From Gyrodactylus bullatarudis (lineage: Eukaryota; Platyhelminthes; Monogenea; Gyrodactylidea; Gyrodactylidae): a stretch of 64,000 nt of DNA. Location of the stretch: assembly GCA_012064415.1 (NCBI GenBank), contig SSNU01000209.1:62001-126000 (forward strand). Reading direction: 5' to 3'. The position numbers and the translations under genes were made by a program. Positions 36,201 through 47,310 of the stretch are shown piece by piece (position 1 is the first letter of the stretch; every line of letters begins with the position of its first letter). The notes under the pieces are model-generated. The model worked only from the letters and a program-made list of their open reading frames with translations, did not search any database and was not told where the DNA came from.

Positions 36201-39200
36201 ATTGCGACACTTGAGGATTTCATGAAATTCAAGAATTTTTCTTTCGATATAAGAACTGTAACATAGATTATTTTTCACAAAAGAAGTTTTGATTTTATCC
36301 AATATCTAGATAGAAATTATTTATCAGTTTATTCGAATATATAAATTGTTCAAACACATACATATACTATATAATGAAAATACGATGAACAGTTATTATG
36401 ATATAAAGAGAAACTAACTAACATCATTATTTGATTGTTTAATTTCATCGACATTTTTGAAGATGGATGTTTTGATTTCCTCATAGATGCTCAAATCTTC
36501 ATTCATCAGTTTGGGTCTGTTGAAATCATTGATTGATTTAAGAATCAACTCCTCACTAGTGTTAGAAGAGAAATTGATTCGATTTTGACCTGCGTTTCTT
36601 ATCACGGAGATCATACTTCGCAAGCTGAAATCGTAGTGATTCGATTTTGAAAGTTGTTGGGAGAGAGTTGAATACATCTTATCGATTTTCTTCGCTAATA
36701 GCTGAAAAGTTATAATAAGTTTATATCGTTAGTGGCTAGTAAATAGAAGTTTAAAGCAATTAACACTAGGGTAGATTCGACCAATAAACCCTCAATTAAG
36801 CGAAAACGGAAGAGAAGCAGTGGCCAGTTACTAATGGATGAATTCTTGAAAGGCCCTAATTTATTAAAGAGGCAGAAGTAATGAGTCCATGGATACAGGA
36901 TTGCTCTCCCCCATCCCCAAATTGAAGGATCTCTTTAACCAATGGAAGAGCAGAAAATATTGCATTGTAAAAGTATAAAATTTAAACCCGGGGTTGAGTC
37001 TGAAGAGACTCGGCGAAATAAAACGTTTATCACTTATTATTCGCTTGTTTTCTAATCTTCCTAATGAATCCAAATCAGAATAGTAATATCTTAGATGAAT
37101 TTCGACAATATTACCGTTCTAAAGAAGTTTAGAGGTTCTTGTAACTCACTCTGGATTCAGTGAAACCTTCTGATAATAAACTAGCCTCTGCAATAATAAT
37201 AGAATCAGGTTTTATCATAGCTATCGGCCTAAATAATAGTTTTAGGCTTTCTGGCAATTCAACTTTGCCAATGTAACCTGGATTTAGGGTGATAAAAATT
37301 CCAGTGGACCATATTAGCTTGATTGTTCGTTCCTGGAATTCGAATAGTGTTGAAAAATTTTTTCTCTGTATACTAAGAGTAGATAATGAAGTTAAAATGT
37401 CAGTGATTTGGGATGCGATAACTGAGATAACTTCAGGATTTATTCGATCGAATTCATCAAAACAACCCCAAGCACCATTTTGTGCAAGTCCTGAAAATAT
37501 CCTTGCCATACTGATGTAGCTCTGAGTTTCTGAACAGTTGACAATGAGCACGTAAAAACCAAGAGATTTCCCAAGTTCTTTGACAGTTTCTGTTTTTCCT
37601 GTGCCAGCTGGTCCTTTTGGGGATCCCCCAAGATTCATATTAAGAGCGTTGGTCAGAGTTATAAAACATTTCTCTGTTAAGGGTGATATGACAAGTCTAC
37701 TACATGTTCCTAAATATTCGTAGCCATAAAGAAAACAGGATAATGACTGTCGAATGGCGCAATCATCAAATTCTTTGTCCCAGTAAAACCTCAACACACA
37801 GGTCCAATAAAATTCATAGGGTGATAAGATTTTCTTTGTTATGAGGCGTTCTAGAATATCTTTTTGATGCATTTTTGTCAAAATCAGCGATTTGACTTTA
37901 TCTCGATGTTCATCGGGTTGCTGAATTTGCATTAGAGTTGATAAATCTTCAAGTTTTTTCTTTTCCCGAAGATACAGAACTTTCATAGGTTTAAGGTTAT
38001 TGAAACAGTTTGTCTAAAAAATCAAATAAATTGGTAATGTAAATTATTAAAGATTTTGCAGCTTACAATTTGCAATGCTTTTGTTGTTTCTGAGGTCCAT
38101 TGTATTTGGCAAGAAAGAATGAGAATTTGATCAGGCCAATCTTGATATTCGTTGACTTTAGCTATATTCAACTTGGAATATATTGTATTACAATATCTGA
38201 GAAAGTTTCTCAACTTCTTTTGGATAGCTTCTTGAAATTTACTCAGCCAGTTTTCTATTGGACCAGTAATTGAAATACTAGAAATTAATTCCAAGATATT
38301 TCGATTTTTTGAAACAATTGCGGTAATTTTTTTCCCATTCACCTGGTAAGAAAATTTTTAAGATTTATCTATCTGCTAGGGTTTATGATACAATGCTCGA
38401 AAATGAAAATCATACATATGCTCAGAGTACGTAAAGTAAAAATTTAAATTTAATGATAAATAAAATCATGTGATCTCCCAGTAAACTGTAACACTAGGTG
38501 ATAATTTATCACTGATAGTCCTCCACCAAGTTAGACAATCATGAGCGAATTATCACTTTACACAGTAGATATCAATATTTTACACGAATAATAAATTCTA
38601 TATAGATGGATAAACCAGGTATTCAGCTCAAGAATAGTTATCAATGACTCTATGACTATGACGACTAATTTTCTATTAGCCATTTATTCTATTTACGTCT
38701 GAGTAAACAACATCTTCGATTCCCTGGAAGCATTTCTTAATCTGAGGTACAACCATTGATGGGTTTTGAGCCTGACCAAGAAGCTCCAGTAGTTCGTCAT
38801 TGGATAGGAAGTAGAATCTGGGAAAAACATTTCGCTTCATTTCCAAAAACTTGTCCAAGGATTTTTGAATTATTTCAAAGCCATGAAGAATCTTCTCAAA
38901 CTTCTCAACAAGACCTAAATCATATTAATAAGGGGATGGAATTACCCTTTTCTTGGATAATATCCAAAATTTTACTATTCTTTTGAAGATTACTGACCAA
39001 CTCTTCCCAATCTACGTCAAGGTCCTTAAAGTTTTGAGCTTCTTGAGATAACTTGTTGGATTCATCCTCATTGAATAGGATAGTCTCAAGATAAAACCTT
39101 TTCTTTTGTGTTGTTGTGCATATCTCGACAAATTCTGAGATCTTGCTAGTCTCTGAGTCCCAGAGGACGATTTTGTTCTGAAAAGGCTGAATGTATTGAG

Positions 39201-42200
39201 AATTTTTTATGTTTGTTAGTTTTATCTAAATTCTGTAAAAAAATTGAATTAACTTGATAATCTTCTACATGAGTATGGATTTCATTTAAACATTTCATAA
39301 GTACAGAGTTGTGTCCAGATCTTTCTTCAAATTCTAAATGGACACCATTCCAGAATTCTTCCATAGAGTTAATTTTTGTTTCAATCATGAATTCATTGTC
39401 AATGATAACTTTGAGCTCTGTGAAAAAATCTTGATAGTTGAAAAATTTATCTTGTCTAATTTTCTCCAACGTAAGGTCCTCTGTGGTTGAAGAAGTTCCT
39501 AGTTTATCCTTTATTATCAGCCAGTGTCTATCCTTTAATGATTCACTGGTTATAACCTCTATTATGGGTACCAATGAATTTAATTGGATTAATCTTAAAT
39601 TCACATCATTCAAGATAGCCCAAATTTTTTTCTTAGTCGAGTCTTTAAATTCATCGAATATAGAAAAGAAGTTTTTGTAGGAATTCTTCATAGACTCGAG
39701 GCTAATTTTAAATATGGAGGCTTTGCAAAATTTTGCATAGTACTCATCAATTTCCAAACTCAATTTCCAAATCTTTTCGAGAAGCTCAAAGTTCTATAAT
39801 GAAAATAATGCAGTTATCAAAAACTTTGGTTGTGCTATTTACAAATGATACTCACATTTTGAATGTCAGATATTTCTTTTAATTCCTTCGCTTCCAGTTC
39901 TAGTACAAATAATTCCTCTTGGATGAAATCTCTTTCTATGAGAAGAAGTTGAAAACTATTTTTGAATTTATTCAATATTTTCAATCCCTCATTAGAATCC
40001 TGAATATGAAAGGGTCCATTCTCTTCGAAATCGAGAGCGAACTTTTCTAACTTGAACTTCCATTTGTCTAATTTGTTCAGAGAAATCATTTTCAGCTTTT
40101 CTTTTGAATTATCAGCTATCACCTTTCCCTTATTCACTTGTTGATTGAGCTTGTTCAATGAATCCTTAAGTTTCTTGTGAGTATCGAGGATATTCTCTCG
40201 AAAATAAGGATCTTCCTGTTCAAAAATTAGGAATGGTTTTTCAATGTAATTCAGCTCTTTTTCTAAATTTGCCATTTCCTTCTTTACTTCTAATAAGTCT
40301 TCGATATATTTTCGATACTCCAATAGATCTTCAGGCTGCTTGGCCAATTTGGCAAAATTTGCAGCGATTTTTTCTCTTATCAAATCGAATTTTTCAATCA
40401 TTTTCTCTTGCATAGTATTTTTAATTATATTCTGTTTTTTCTTGCACACAATTAAAAGTTTATTTTTAAAATCATAAAGATCTATTTGTATCAGCTTAAT
40501 AATGCTGTTTGTTTCCAGTTGAAGAATTTTGAAGCTATAATTTCTATACTGAACAATAAGAAGCTCCAGTTCCTCATTGGATTTCTCGAGAAGCTTTTGA
40601 TTATCAGAAAATTCAATATCAGACACGCTCCAAATGAACTCGAACTCATTCCAAGTTGACATGCAATAATCAAAATTTTTTTTCAGCTCCTCAGATTCGG
40701 CTCCTAGAATACGCTGGACTTTATTCAGATCATCATCCGTGTTCAGCTCATGGATAATATTCTGAAAGAGAATTTACTATTTTCTAGTTATTTCAACTTG
40801 AATAAGTAACTCACCTTGACCAAAGAATTTTCTTCGCTTGATCTTAGAAATATTTCTTCCAGTTTTATTATTAAAAAGGAAAGAGCATTAGAGAAAAATT
40901 CAATAATCTTATCAAATTCTGGGTCAGTTATAATTGAGCATTCTACAAGTTTAACTTTCATCAGAAATATAACATTGGGCTCATTGGTTTCATTGCTTTT
41001 AACCGAGGACAAGATTACATCTAATGATTGTAAAATACATTCTTTGATTGCTTCTTTGATCAGATGACCTATTTTTTGAGTGTACCTAAAATTATTTGTA
41101 ATAAGATTTACTCAGAGAAATTCATATCATGAGAGGATTCAGAAAACTTGTTCAATTTATTCTGAATACTATTTAATTCATAATATATTAGGCTGGCGTT
41201 TGTGTGAGATCGTTGAGATTGTTCAGTGAAGAAATCTTCTTTTTCATAGATTCTATTTGCTTCAATGAAATAATTTCTTTTTTCACTGACAGCTGTCAAG
41301 CTGTTTTCAATATCAAAGTTCATCTGGTAAAATTCTTCAATTATTCTTAATGCACTATTATTTTGAGGTCGAAAGCTAGAAATAAAACTTTGAACAAGTG
41401 AGACGTTCTCCCATTTAATTTTTTTTGAGCTTGTTACAATTCTCTTTTCAAGGTTCGTACACAATTCTGAAAAAATTACTTTTTCCTTGATGTTTAACCG
41501 ATCTAGAAAATGGTTGTGCTCATAGACAAAGTCATAAATTAATTCATGAATCTCGAATAAAACGCTCTTTTTTTGGAATGAATCATAAGTGTCTGTAGTA
41601 AACTCAAAACCATATCGTTTTAGATCGATTAGCTGACGAAGATTGAGGAAATATTCAACAGAAAAATTCATTGTTATACAATAACGGTTTGATGTGTAGC
41701 TGAATTTCTGAAAAATTGTTTCATCGAAAAACTCCTGATTCTCCTGAATAATAAAAACAGATGATATTTATAATTCAAAAACGAGAATTGATCTTTTCAA
41801 TTTTACAAGTTAATTAACTTATTAAGCATTTAAATGTTAATTAAGGGCATTCAGTCAAATATTAATTCACAATGACAGATATCTTTTAAATCATTATAAT
41901 AAATTCATAGTGATCTTTGATAGGAATAATCAAAAATTGGGTTAACAAAAAGATATAAAAATGATTAATATAACAGACCTACCATGTTAATGCTTGAAAA
42001 ATAATATTGAATCTTGAGTATTTCATCATTTATCATCTTTAATGTCAAGATAAGTTCAGCTTCAACCTCATTCATTTTATCCAGAGAAATGCCGAAACTT
42101 CGAATACAGTATAGAGCCTATTAAAATATTTAGGATTCTACTCACGTTCATTTTTTCATTTACATAATTTTCTAAATTTTTCAAGAATAAATAGTGATAT

Positions 42201-44042
42201 GTATACGGAGATTCATCGTGGAAATTGATCAATCTATGCTTCTTGACTATCAAATGACTTTGAATGTAACTCAATTCGTTCAAAAATTTATGAATAAGAT
42301 TCGTGTACTTGTCATCAATGAAATTTTTCAAATTTTTCCTTGATCTTAATGAATTGAAAGAGCTTAGAATTTCAATAGATTGAAGAGTGTCTGAAGTCAC
42401 ATATAAAACTTCAGATATGACACTTTTGGCAATTAGTTCAAGATATTTAATACCAGTTTTAAACTTCATGTGAGTTTCATGCCAATTATTCGTTTTTATA
42501 TTTAGTATTTGGTCCGAATGAATTTTAAGCTGGATTATTTGCTTTTGGAACATTTCTTGAATTTGCAAAGCCTTGTAAGAATATTCTCTGCCATTCTTTC
42601 CTATCATTAAACATGTTCTTTTTTCAGCTTCAAAGTTTCGATACGTTTCAATGCAATAACAAACCTACATTTTAAACTTAAAGCTAATTTACTTCAATTA
42701 AATCCCAGCATCTTTGGAGAAATCCATCTGTTTTACCAAATATTAACTTATTGTCTATGTTCCAAGGAAAAGTTGAGAATTTTTCATGAATAATTTTCTG
42801 ATAGTTGTACTCTTGCTTGTAAAATTTTAGACATTCGATGACTTTGCAAATGGAATTTCTTAAATTTGAAACTTGTTTGTCGAATAGTTTTTCAAGATTG
42901 ATGGTTCTCTGGCATAGATCCATAAGTTCATTCGAGAATTTCAGAAAAAGTGATAAGGCTATTTCAGCCTTATAGAGATGTTTAGAATTAATCCAAACTA
43001 ATCTAATCTTTTGGATTATATCAGGTATGATTTTGACAACTTCAATTGGACTCATGAATGAAAATTTTTCCAAATAAGGTGAAAGTTTATTCAATGCATT
43101 TTTGTTGCATTTAGCAATGTTTTCAGATGATTTAACTTCATTGTAAAGATTTTTAAATGAGGATATATGGCTACATTTATTTTTTGATAACAAGCTGATA
43201 ACTTCTTTTATCTCATCAGACTCTAGTTGGCATAGAACACGATTATAATCTTCAAAACTTTGATTCCAAAATTTTATTTCTTCGGATAATGTTTCTCGTT
43301 TGCTATCTTTGTTGGTATTTTGAAAGCATAGACAATCTTTTATTTGACGGATCCAAAACAATAAAGCCATTTCATACTCCTTGAAGACATCTGTGTCGTT
43401 TTTATTGAATTGATAATTAGGAATATAAAACAAAGTCTTTTTAGTTAGTTTTAGGTTTTCTTCGTTAACAGAAAATATCAATTTTCGAATGTTTATTTTG
43501 ATTTCTGAGGAGAAGCAATCTGAATTATTTGAAGCAAGTATCTTCAATATGAAGTATTTCGGAATATTTGAAAGGCTTTTGGAAATATCACTAGAGAGTG
43601 AAAAAAAACATTTTTCATTTTTATCTGAGATTCTATTTTTTGATAATAGATCGAATAAATGAATTGATTTTCGGAAATATGATCTGCATGTCGAATTATT
43701 GCATATCAAGCCATCGTGTGAATGAGACGAAAGACACTTTTTACCAGAAGCTCGGAAATTTTTGATGTGTTCTAATAAGGCTTTTCGTTCTATGCTGTCT
43801 TTCATTGGGCTAATCAAACGAAAACGGAGTGAAATTGGATCAAGTAATTCACTCGATGATAAAACTTTACTCAAGAGCTCGGCTGAGCTTAGACCCTCTT
43901 GCATCAATGTTTTACCTTCATATGACATTTTTTCAATATTTAATGAATCATCTTTATAGTCCGATTGATCAGCAATGGATGTATCACCGCTATTCTTCAT
44001 TTTTGAATTAGTACTGTTCCTAACACGGAGATAAAAATTCAA
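27247..44042 (-). CDS. DNAH2: Axonemal dynein heavy chain 2 (inner arm I1/f beta)
   Basis: Twenty-five exons join in frame to 4,435 aa, against about 4,427 for human DNAH2: 42693-44042, 42146-42664, 41983-42117, 41112-41743, 40815-41085, 39856-40761, 39254-39793, 38946-39186, 38697-38914, 38067-38342, 37150-38013, 36423-36701, 35296-36305, 34713-35238, 34044-34596, 33671-33838, 33069-33639, 32660-32754, 32268-32383, 31646-32236, 30490-31422, 29073-30430, 28423-29029, 27935-28331, 27247-27398. It is a minus-end motor of ciliary inner arms. Landmarks are linker FPRFYFLSNDELLELL; AAA1 GPAGTGKT (about residue 1830) with WGCFDEFDRI; AAA2 GENMSGKST; AAA3 GPCGAGKTS; AAA4 GISGSGRNT; stalk and microtubule-binding region ITEIKSYGKPP about 3020-3290; AAA5 WTMNGLPNDESS; C-terminal CCPCYYSLKR and WIKRGTM. 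The I1-beta assignment rests on ISEINYGGHI and CPCYY. Confidence 0.93.
32441..32540. repeat. Nested inverted repeat in a DNAH2 intron
   Basis: Two inverted repeats are nested: agtttccac (32457-32465) with gtggaaact (32532-32540), and cagtgtacac (32484-32493) with gtgtacactg (32507-32516), both perfect. Further tgtaca copies lie between. The structure sits in the 276-nt intron 32384-32659, one of the longer introns of the gene, and looks like a small inserted hairpin element. Confidence 0.7.
36780..37095 (+). repeat. Solo Penelope terminal repeat (copy 2) inside a DNAH2 intron
   Basis: This aligns with 14600-15000: gcgaaaacggaagagaag, tggccagttactaatggatg, caatggaagagcagaaaata, gagtctgaagagact and ttttctaatcttcctaatga. 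No RT remains. It lies antisense to the gene in the 448-nt intron 36702-37149 and explains most of that intron's length. Confidence 0.75.
36993..37036 (+). ncRNA. Type-I hammerhead ribozyme, well-formed core (copy 2)
   Basis: The conserved strand CTGAAGA (37000-37006) and GAAA (37015-37018) flank an 8-nt stem-II region GACTCGGC. Stem III is perfect: ATAAA (37018-37022) pairs with TTTAT (37026-37030) around an ACG loop and ends in TAT-C, so C37031 is the predicted cleavage base. Stem I pairs TGAGT (36995-36999) with ACTTA (37032-37036), with one G-U pair. Stem II is minimal and includes a mismatch. Small-stem hammerheads of this kind are known from Penelope-like elements. Confidence 0.72.
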
Positions 44043-44077
44043 ACAAAAATAGTTTAACGTTATGATTTTTTTAATTA
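44043..44077. promoter_or_regulatory. 35-bp bidirectional promoter region, DNAH2 / mS25
   Basis: Only 35 bp lie between the divergent start codons used here. A downstream in-frame ATG of DNAH2 near 44000 (MKNSGDTS) would widen the gap to about 75 bp. Confidence 0.4.
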
Positions 44078-44650
44078 ATGCCTTTTTTGAAAGGAGGCCG
44101 GGAGGCGATAACCAGAACTGCCAAATACCTGAATAATGGTCAAATTATACTCAATAAAGATGTTAAAATAATTACTATCAATCATCTTCCTCAGAAATCG
44201 ATTTCTAGTGGGGCTGACGAGTTCATACGCTATTATCTACCCACGCTTCAATTCAAGAATCCAAATGTGCAAATTTTAGCATTTAAAGATGTCGGTCCTA
44301 GACCTTATATCAAAATATTTCTTGATAAATCAAAATTTCTTATTGATTGCTCTTTCAAAACTCATAATGAAATTCATGATCACCTCAAGAATGTTCTTGG
44401 TAAATCAAGCGAAGAATTGGTATATGAAAGATTGAAGAATCAAGTTATTGTCAATCCGTCAACTTTTGGCAAAGAATTCCCACGAAAGTGCATATGTGAA
44501 GTTTATGGACAAGTTCCTTGTAGTTCTCAAATTGCGACTTGTAATTTTTCTAAAGAAGCAGAGATTCCCAGAATATCTCAATTGGCTAGGGATTTTGATT
44601 CCAAGTTATGCGAAAAAAAGGCTGGACTTATCAATAAAATTATTGAATAA
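44078..44650 (+). CDS. MRPS25: Mitochondrial small-subunit ribosomal protein mS25
   Basis: A single exon of 190 aa. It is a subunit of the mitochondrial ribosome small subunit. It matches the family from the first residues: MPFLKGGREAITRTAKYL, NKDVKIITINH, LPTLQFKNPNVQILAFKD, then the signature CICEVYGQVPCSS (human RECICEVEGQVPCPS). It is slightly longer than the human protein because of a C-terminal extension (AEIPRISQLARDFDSKL). ESCO follows 92 bp downstream on the same strand. Confidence 0.93.
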   Translation: MPFLKGGREAITRTAKYLNNGQIILNKDVKIITINHLPQKSISSGADEFIRYYLPTLQFKNPNVQILAFKDVGPRPYIKIFLDKSKFLIDCSFKTHNEIHDHLKNVLGKSSEELVYERLKNQVIVNPSTFGKEFPRKCICEVYGQVPCSSQIATCNFSKEAEIPRISQLARDFDSKLCEKKAGLINKIIE

Positions 44651-44742
44651 ATTCATTCGCAATCTATATTTTATCTTTTCAGTTAAATTGTCCCTCTTAA
44701 ATTTTTTCTTTTATCTTTTTTTCTTGTAGATCTTTCGAATAA

Positions 44743-45428
44743 ATGAAACAATCGCTTCTTAATTTTAAAGCATTTACTCACTTAACTACATGCAAAATTT
44801 GTAATATGGCTTATAATTGTCTGGAAAAGAATGATATTTCTGAACACAGAAAATTCCATGATCAGTTCGTTGGTAAAACATTCAAAGTAAGAAAATCTTT
44901 CTAATTAATAAGATAACAATGAAATCATCTTATCATATTGTCAAGCGATTTCTTGATGGTTCAAAAATTTTAAAGATTGAAAACAGCTGGAACGAGAAAA
45001 ATTTGATATCCAGAGTAGATGAAATTATGTCATTAGAACTTGGCTCCTCAAATTTCCCAAATCAATCCATCTACTACATTCACGCTATGCCAGAAAATGA
45101 TGAGTTTTCTGGTTGTATAGTTACTGAAACACTGAATCGAAATTCTGACCGAAACTTTTTCCTGTATAATTCTGAGAATGAACGAACTCCTCTAGAGAAA
45201 AAAGCTGTCTTCAAAAATACTGAAATAATTATAGGTATTCTAAGAATATTTGTGATAAATAAATTCAGAAAGAGAAAAATTGCATCAAAAATCATAGAAA
45301 CAGTTCGATGTGATTTGATATGTAATCAAGAACTCTCAAAAGAAAACATAGCATTCTGTGAACCCACTTCCGCTGGATATGCGTTTGCAAAATCTTACAT
45401 TGGAAATTCAAGTGTCCTAGCTTACTGA
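44743..45428 (+). CDS. ESCO: ESCO/Eco1-type cohesin acetyltransferase, minimal form
   Basis: Exons 44743-44886 and 44913-45428, with a 26-nt intron, give 219 aa. It acetylates SMC3 to establish sister-chromatid cohesion. An N-terminal C2H2-like zinc finger (CKICNMAYN ... EHRKFH) is followed by the acetyltransferase core: GILRIFVINKFRKRKIASKI, which contains the acetyl-CoA-binding RKxxIA motif, then CDLICN, IAFCEPTSAGYAFAKSYIG and the terminal LAY. The long disordered N-terminal region of vertebrate ESCO1/2 is absent, as in yeast Eco1. Confidence 0.92.
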
Positions 45429-45608
45429 GTCTGTCAGTACATAAATATTTGTAAATACATTAATCGATTTTGAAAAAATTAATAAAATACTATACTCAAG
45501 TCTCTTAAATAACTATCATTGGTAGAATCTGTATTAAACAATGAGGGTAGCAGCTTAATTTGAGATTTAGATGAATATTCTGTAAGGTTATTTCAGTTTC
45601 TATGAAAT

Positions 45609-47310
45609 ATGCTGAAAAAAAATAGACCTAAATATGGATGGGCTATCGTTTTTGGTGCTTTTATGGGTAATGCATTGATTGATGGCCTTTGTCTGTCATA
45701 TGGAGCTTTGTTGACTGAAATTCAAGAAGATTTTGAGACAAGCAAATTCAAAACAGTTCTTGCTGGTTCTCTGCTATCGGGAGTATTCTTATTAATCTGT
45801 AATATTTTTCTCAATTATTCTAACCTCAGGTCCATTGAGTGAAATTCTAAGTCAAAAGTTGTCATACAGAAGGGTTGTCATCATTGGAGCAACAATTTCT
45901 TTCATCTGTATTTTTTCAAGCAGCTGGATTTACAATGTAGACTTTTTCATAGTTACTTTTGGTTTTTTCGGTGGTGTTGGTTTGGGTCTAATGTTTCAAG
46001 TCATAAACATTCAAATTCCCATTTGGTATCCTAGAAATTGTGCCATTGCTTCAGGGATCGCTGTATGTGGTTCTTCTTTTGGTTGTAGTGTTTTCAATCC
46101 CCTAGTAACTTATTTGATAAGTGAATACAGCTGGAGGGGTGCTGTCATAGTTCTCTCAGCCATCCAGTTAAACTGTTTTATTTGTGCTGCAATCATCAAA
46201 AATAAAAAAATAACGCATGGTGAAATTAAAGTTAGATATTTTATAAAGTCTAAATAAAAGGGAACCAACCAAAAGTCTCAAGCCGGTATAAAAGATATCA
46301 TCATAGAGTCAATGTTTGAGATCCCCATCGATTCTTCCGAGTGCAATATGCTTATTAACAATCCAAAGAAAAACACGGTAGGAATTCCTCCTTAAAATTA
46401 ACTTTGTTAAATACAGAATGAGAAGAAAATAATCTTTTCCACCCCATCAATGTTGGCGATAAACTCTTCAAATTGTGTTGCATTAAAAGCTTATCAAGAT
46501 GAAGTTGCAAATTCAAATATTGAAGTAAGTCCGAAAGTTATCTGTATTAACCATGATCTATAATTTTTTTGATAGAGGAAAAAGGGTATCAAAAACATTC
46601 TTTCAGACATTGGGAAAGATTTCGGCTGGATGAAGTCAAGTCCATGCTTTATTTTACTTGGCCTTTCATCATTTCTTACATTTGTCGGCTTCTATGTACC
46701 TTTTCAATTTCTTGTGGATCATTCAATTGTTAACTTGAAAATAAGTCAATCCAAGGCTCCATATTTGCTAACTATCCTTGGCTTTGTCAACTTGGCTTTC
46801 AGATTTGTATCTGGTCTGTTTGTAGAAATAATGGCCTCAAGGTTTAATTCCATAACCATTTGGATAAATAATATCTCACTAATTTTAGCTGGGTCTCTAA
46901 TAACCCTTATTCCAGTAATGAAAAGTTATGAATTATTGATAGTATTTTCTGTTACTTATGGTGCAACAATGGGTATGTAATTGAAAAATTAACTGCTAAT
47001 CATTAGCTGCTTTTTACTCGCTTAGAGTCAGTCTTGTAAAAGACATTCTTGGACTCCAAAAGATAGCATCAGCTTTTAGCGTAATCAATTCATTCTACGG
47101 ACTAGCCACATTGATATCACCTCCATTGTTGGGTATGTCTTTTCAAGTTAATAATAATAATTTCCAGCAACCTTTTTTGACATTTATCAAAACTATGATC
47201 TCACTTTTATAATCGGTGGAGGTGCCATCCTGATGTCTGGAGTGGTTACCCTCCCATTGAAATGGCTTTCTAAAAATGAAAAACATGATGAAATTATCAT
47301 CGAAAATTAA
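45609..47310 (+). CDS. SLC16-like monocarboxylate-type transporter (MFS)
   Basis: Seven exons (45609-45798, 45830-46230, 46261-46377, 46417-46524, 46576-46972, 47007-47132, 47168-47310) give 493 aa with introns of 30-51 nt. There are two bundles of six membrane segments joined by a polar loop of about 110 residues (exons 3-4). The N-terminus YGWAIVFGAFMGNALIDG, the SYGALL continuation and the TM4-5 region RNCAIASGIAVCGSSFGCSV match monocarboxylate transporters. In TM8, LAFRFVSGLF keeps the substrate-binding arginine but not the proline that usually follows. The substrate is unknown. It is the third plus-strand gene after mS25 and ESCO (180-bp gap). Confidence 0.85.
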
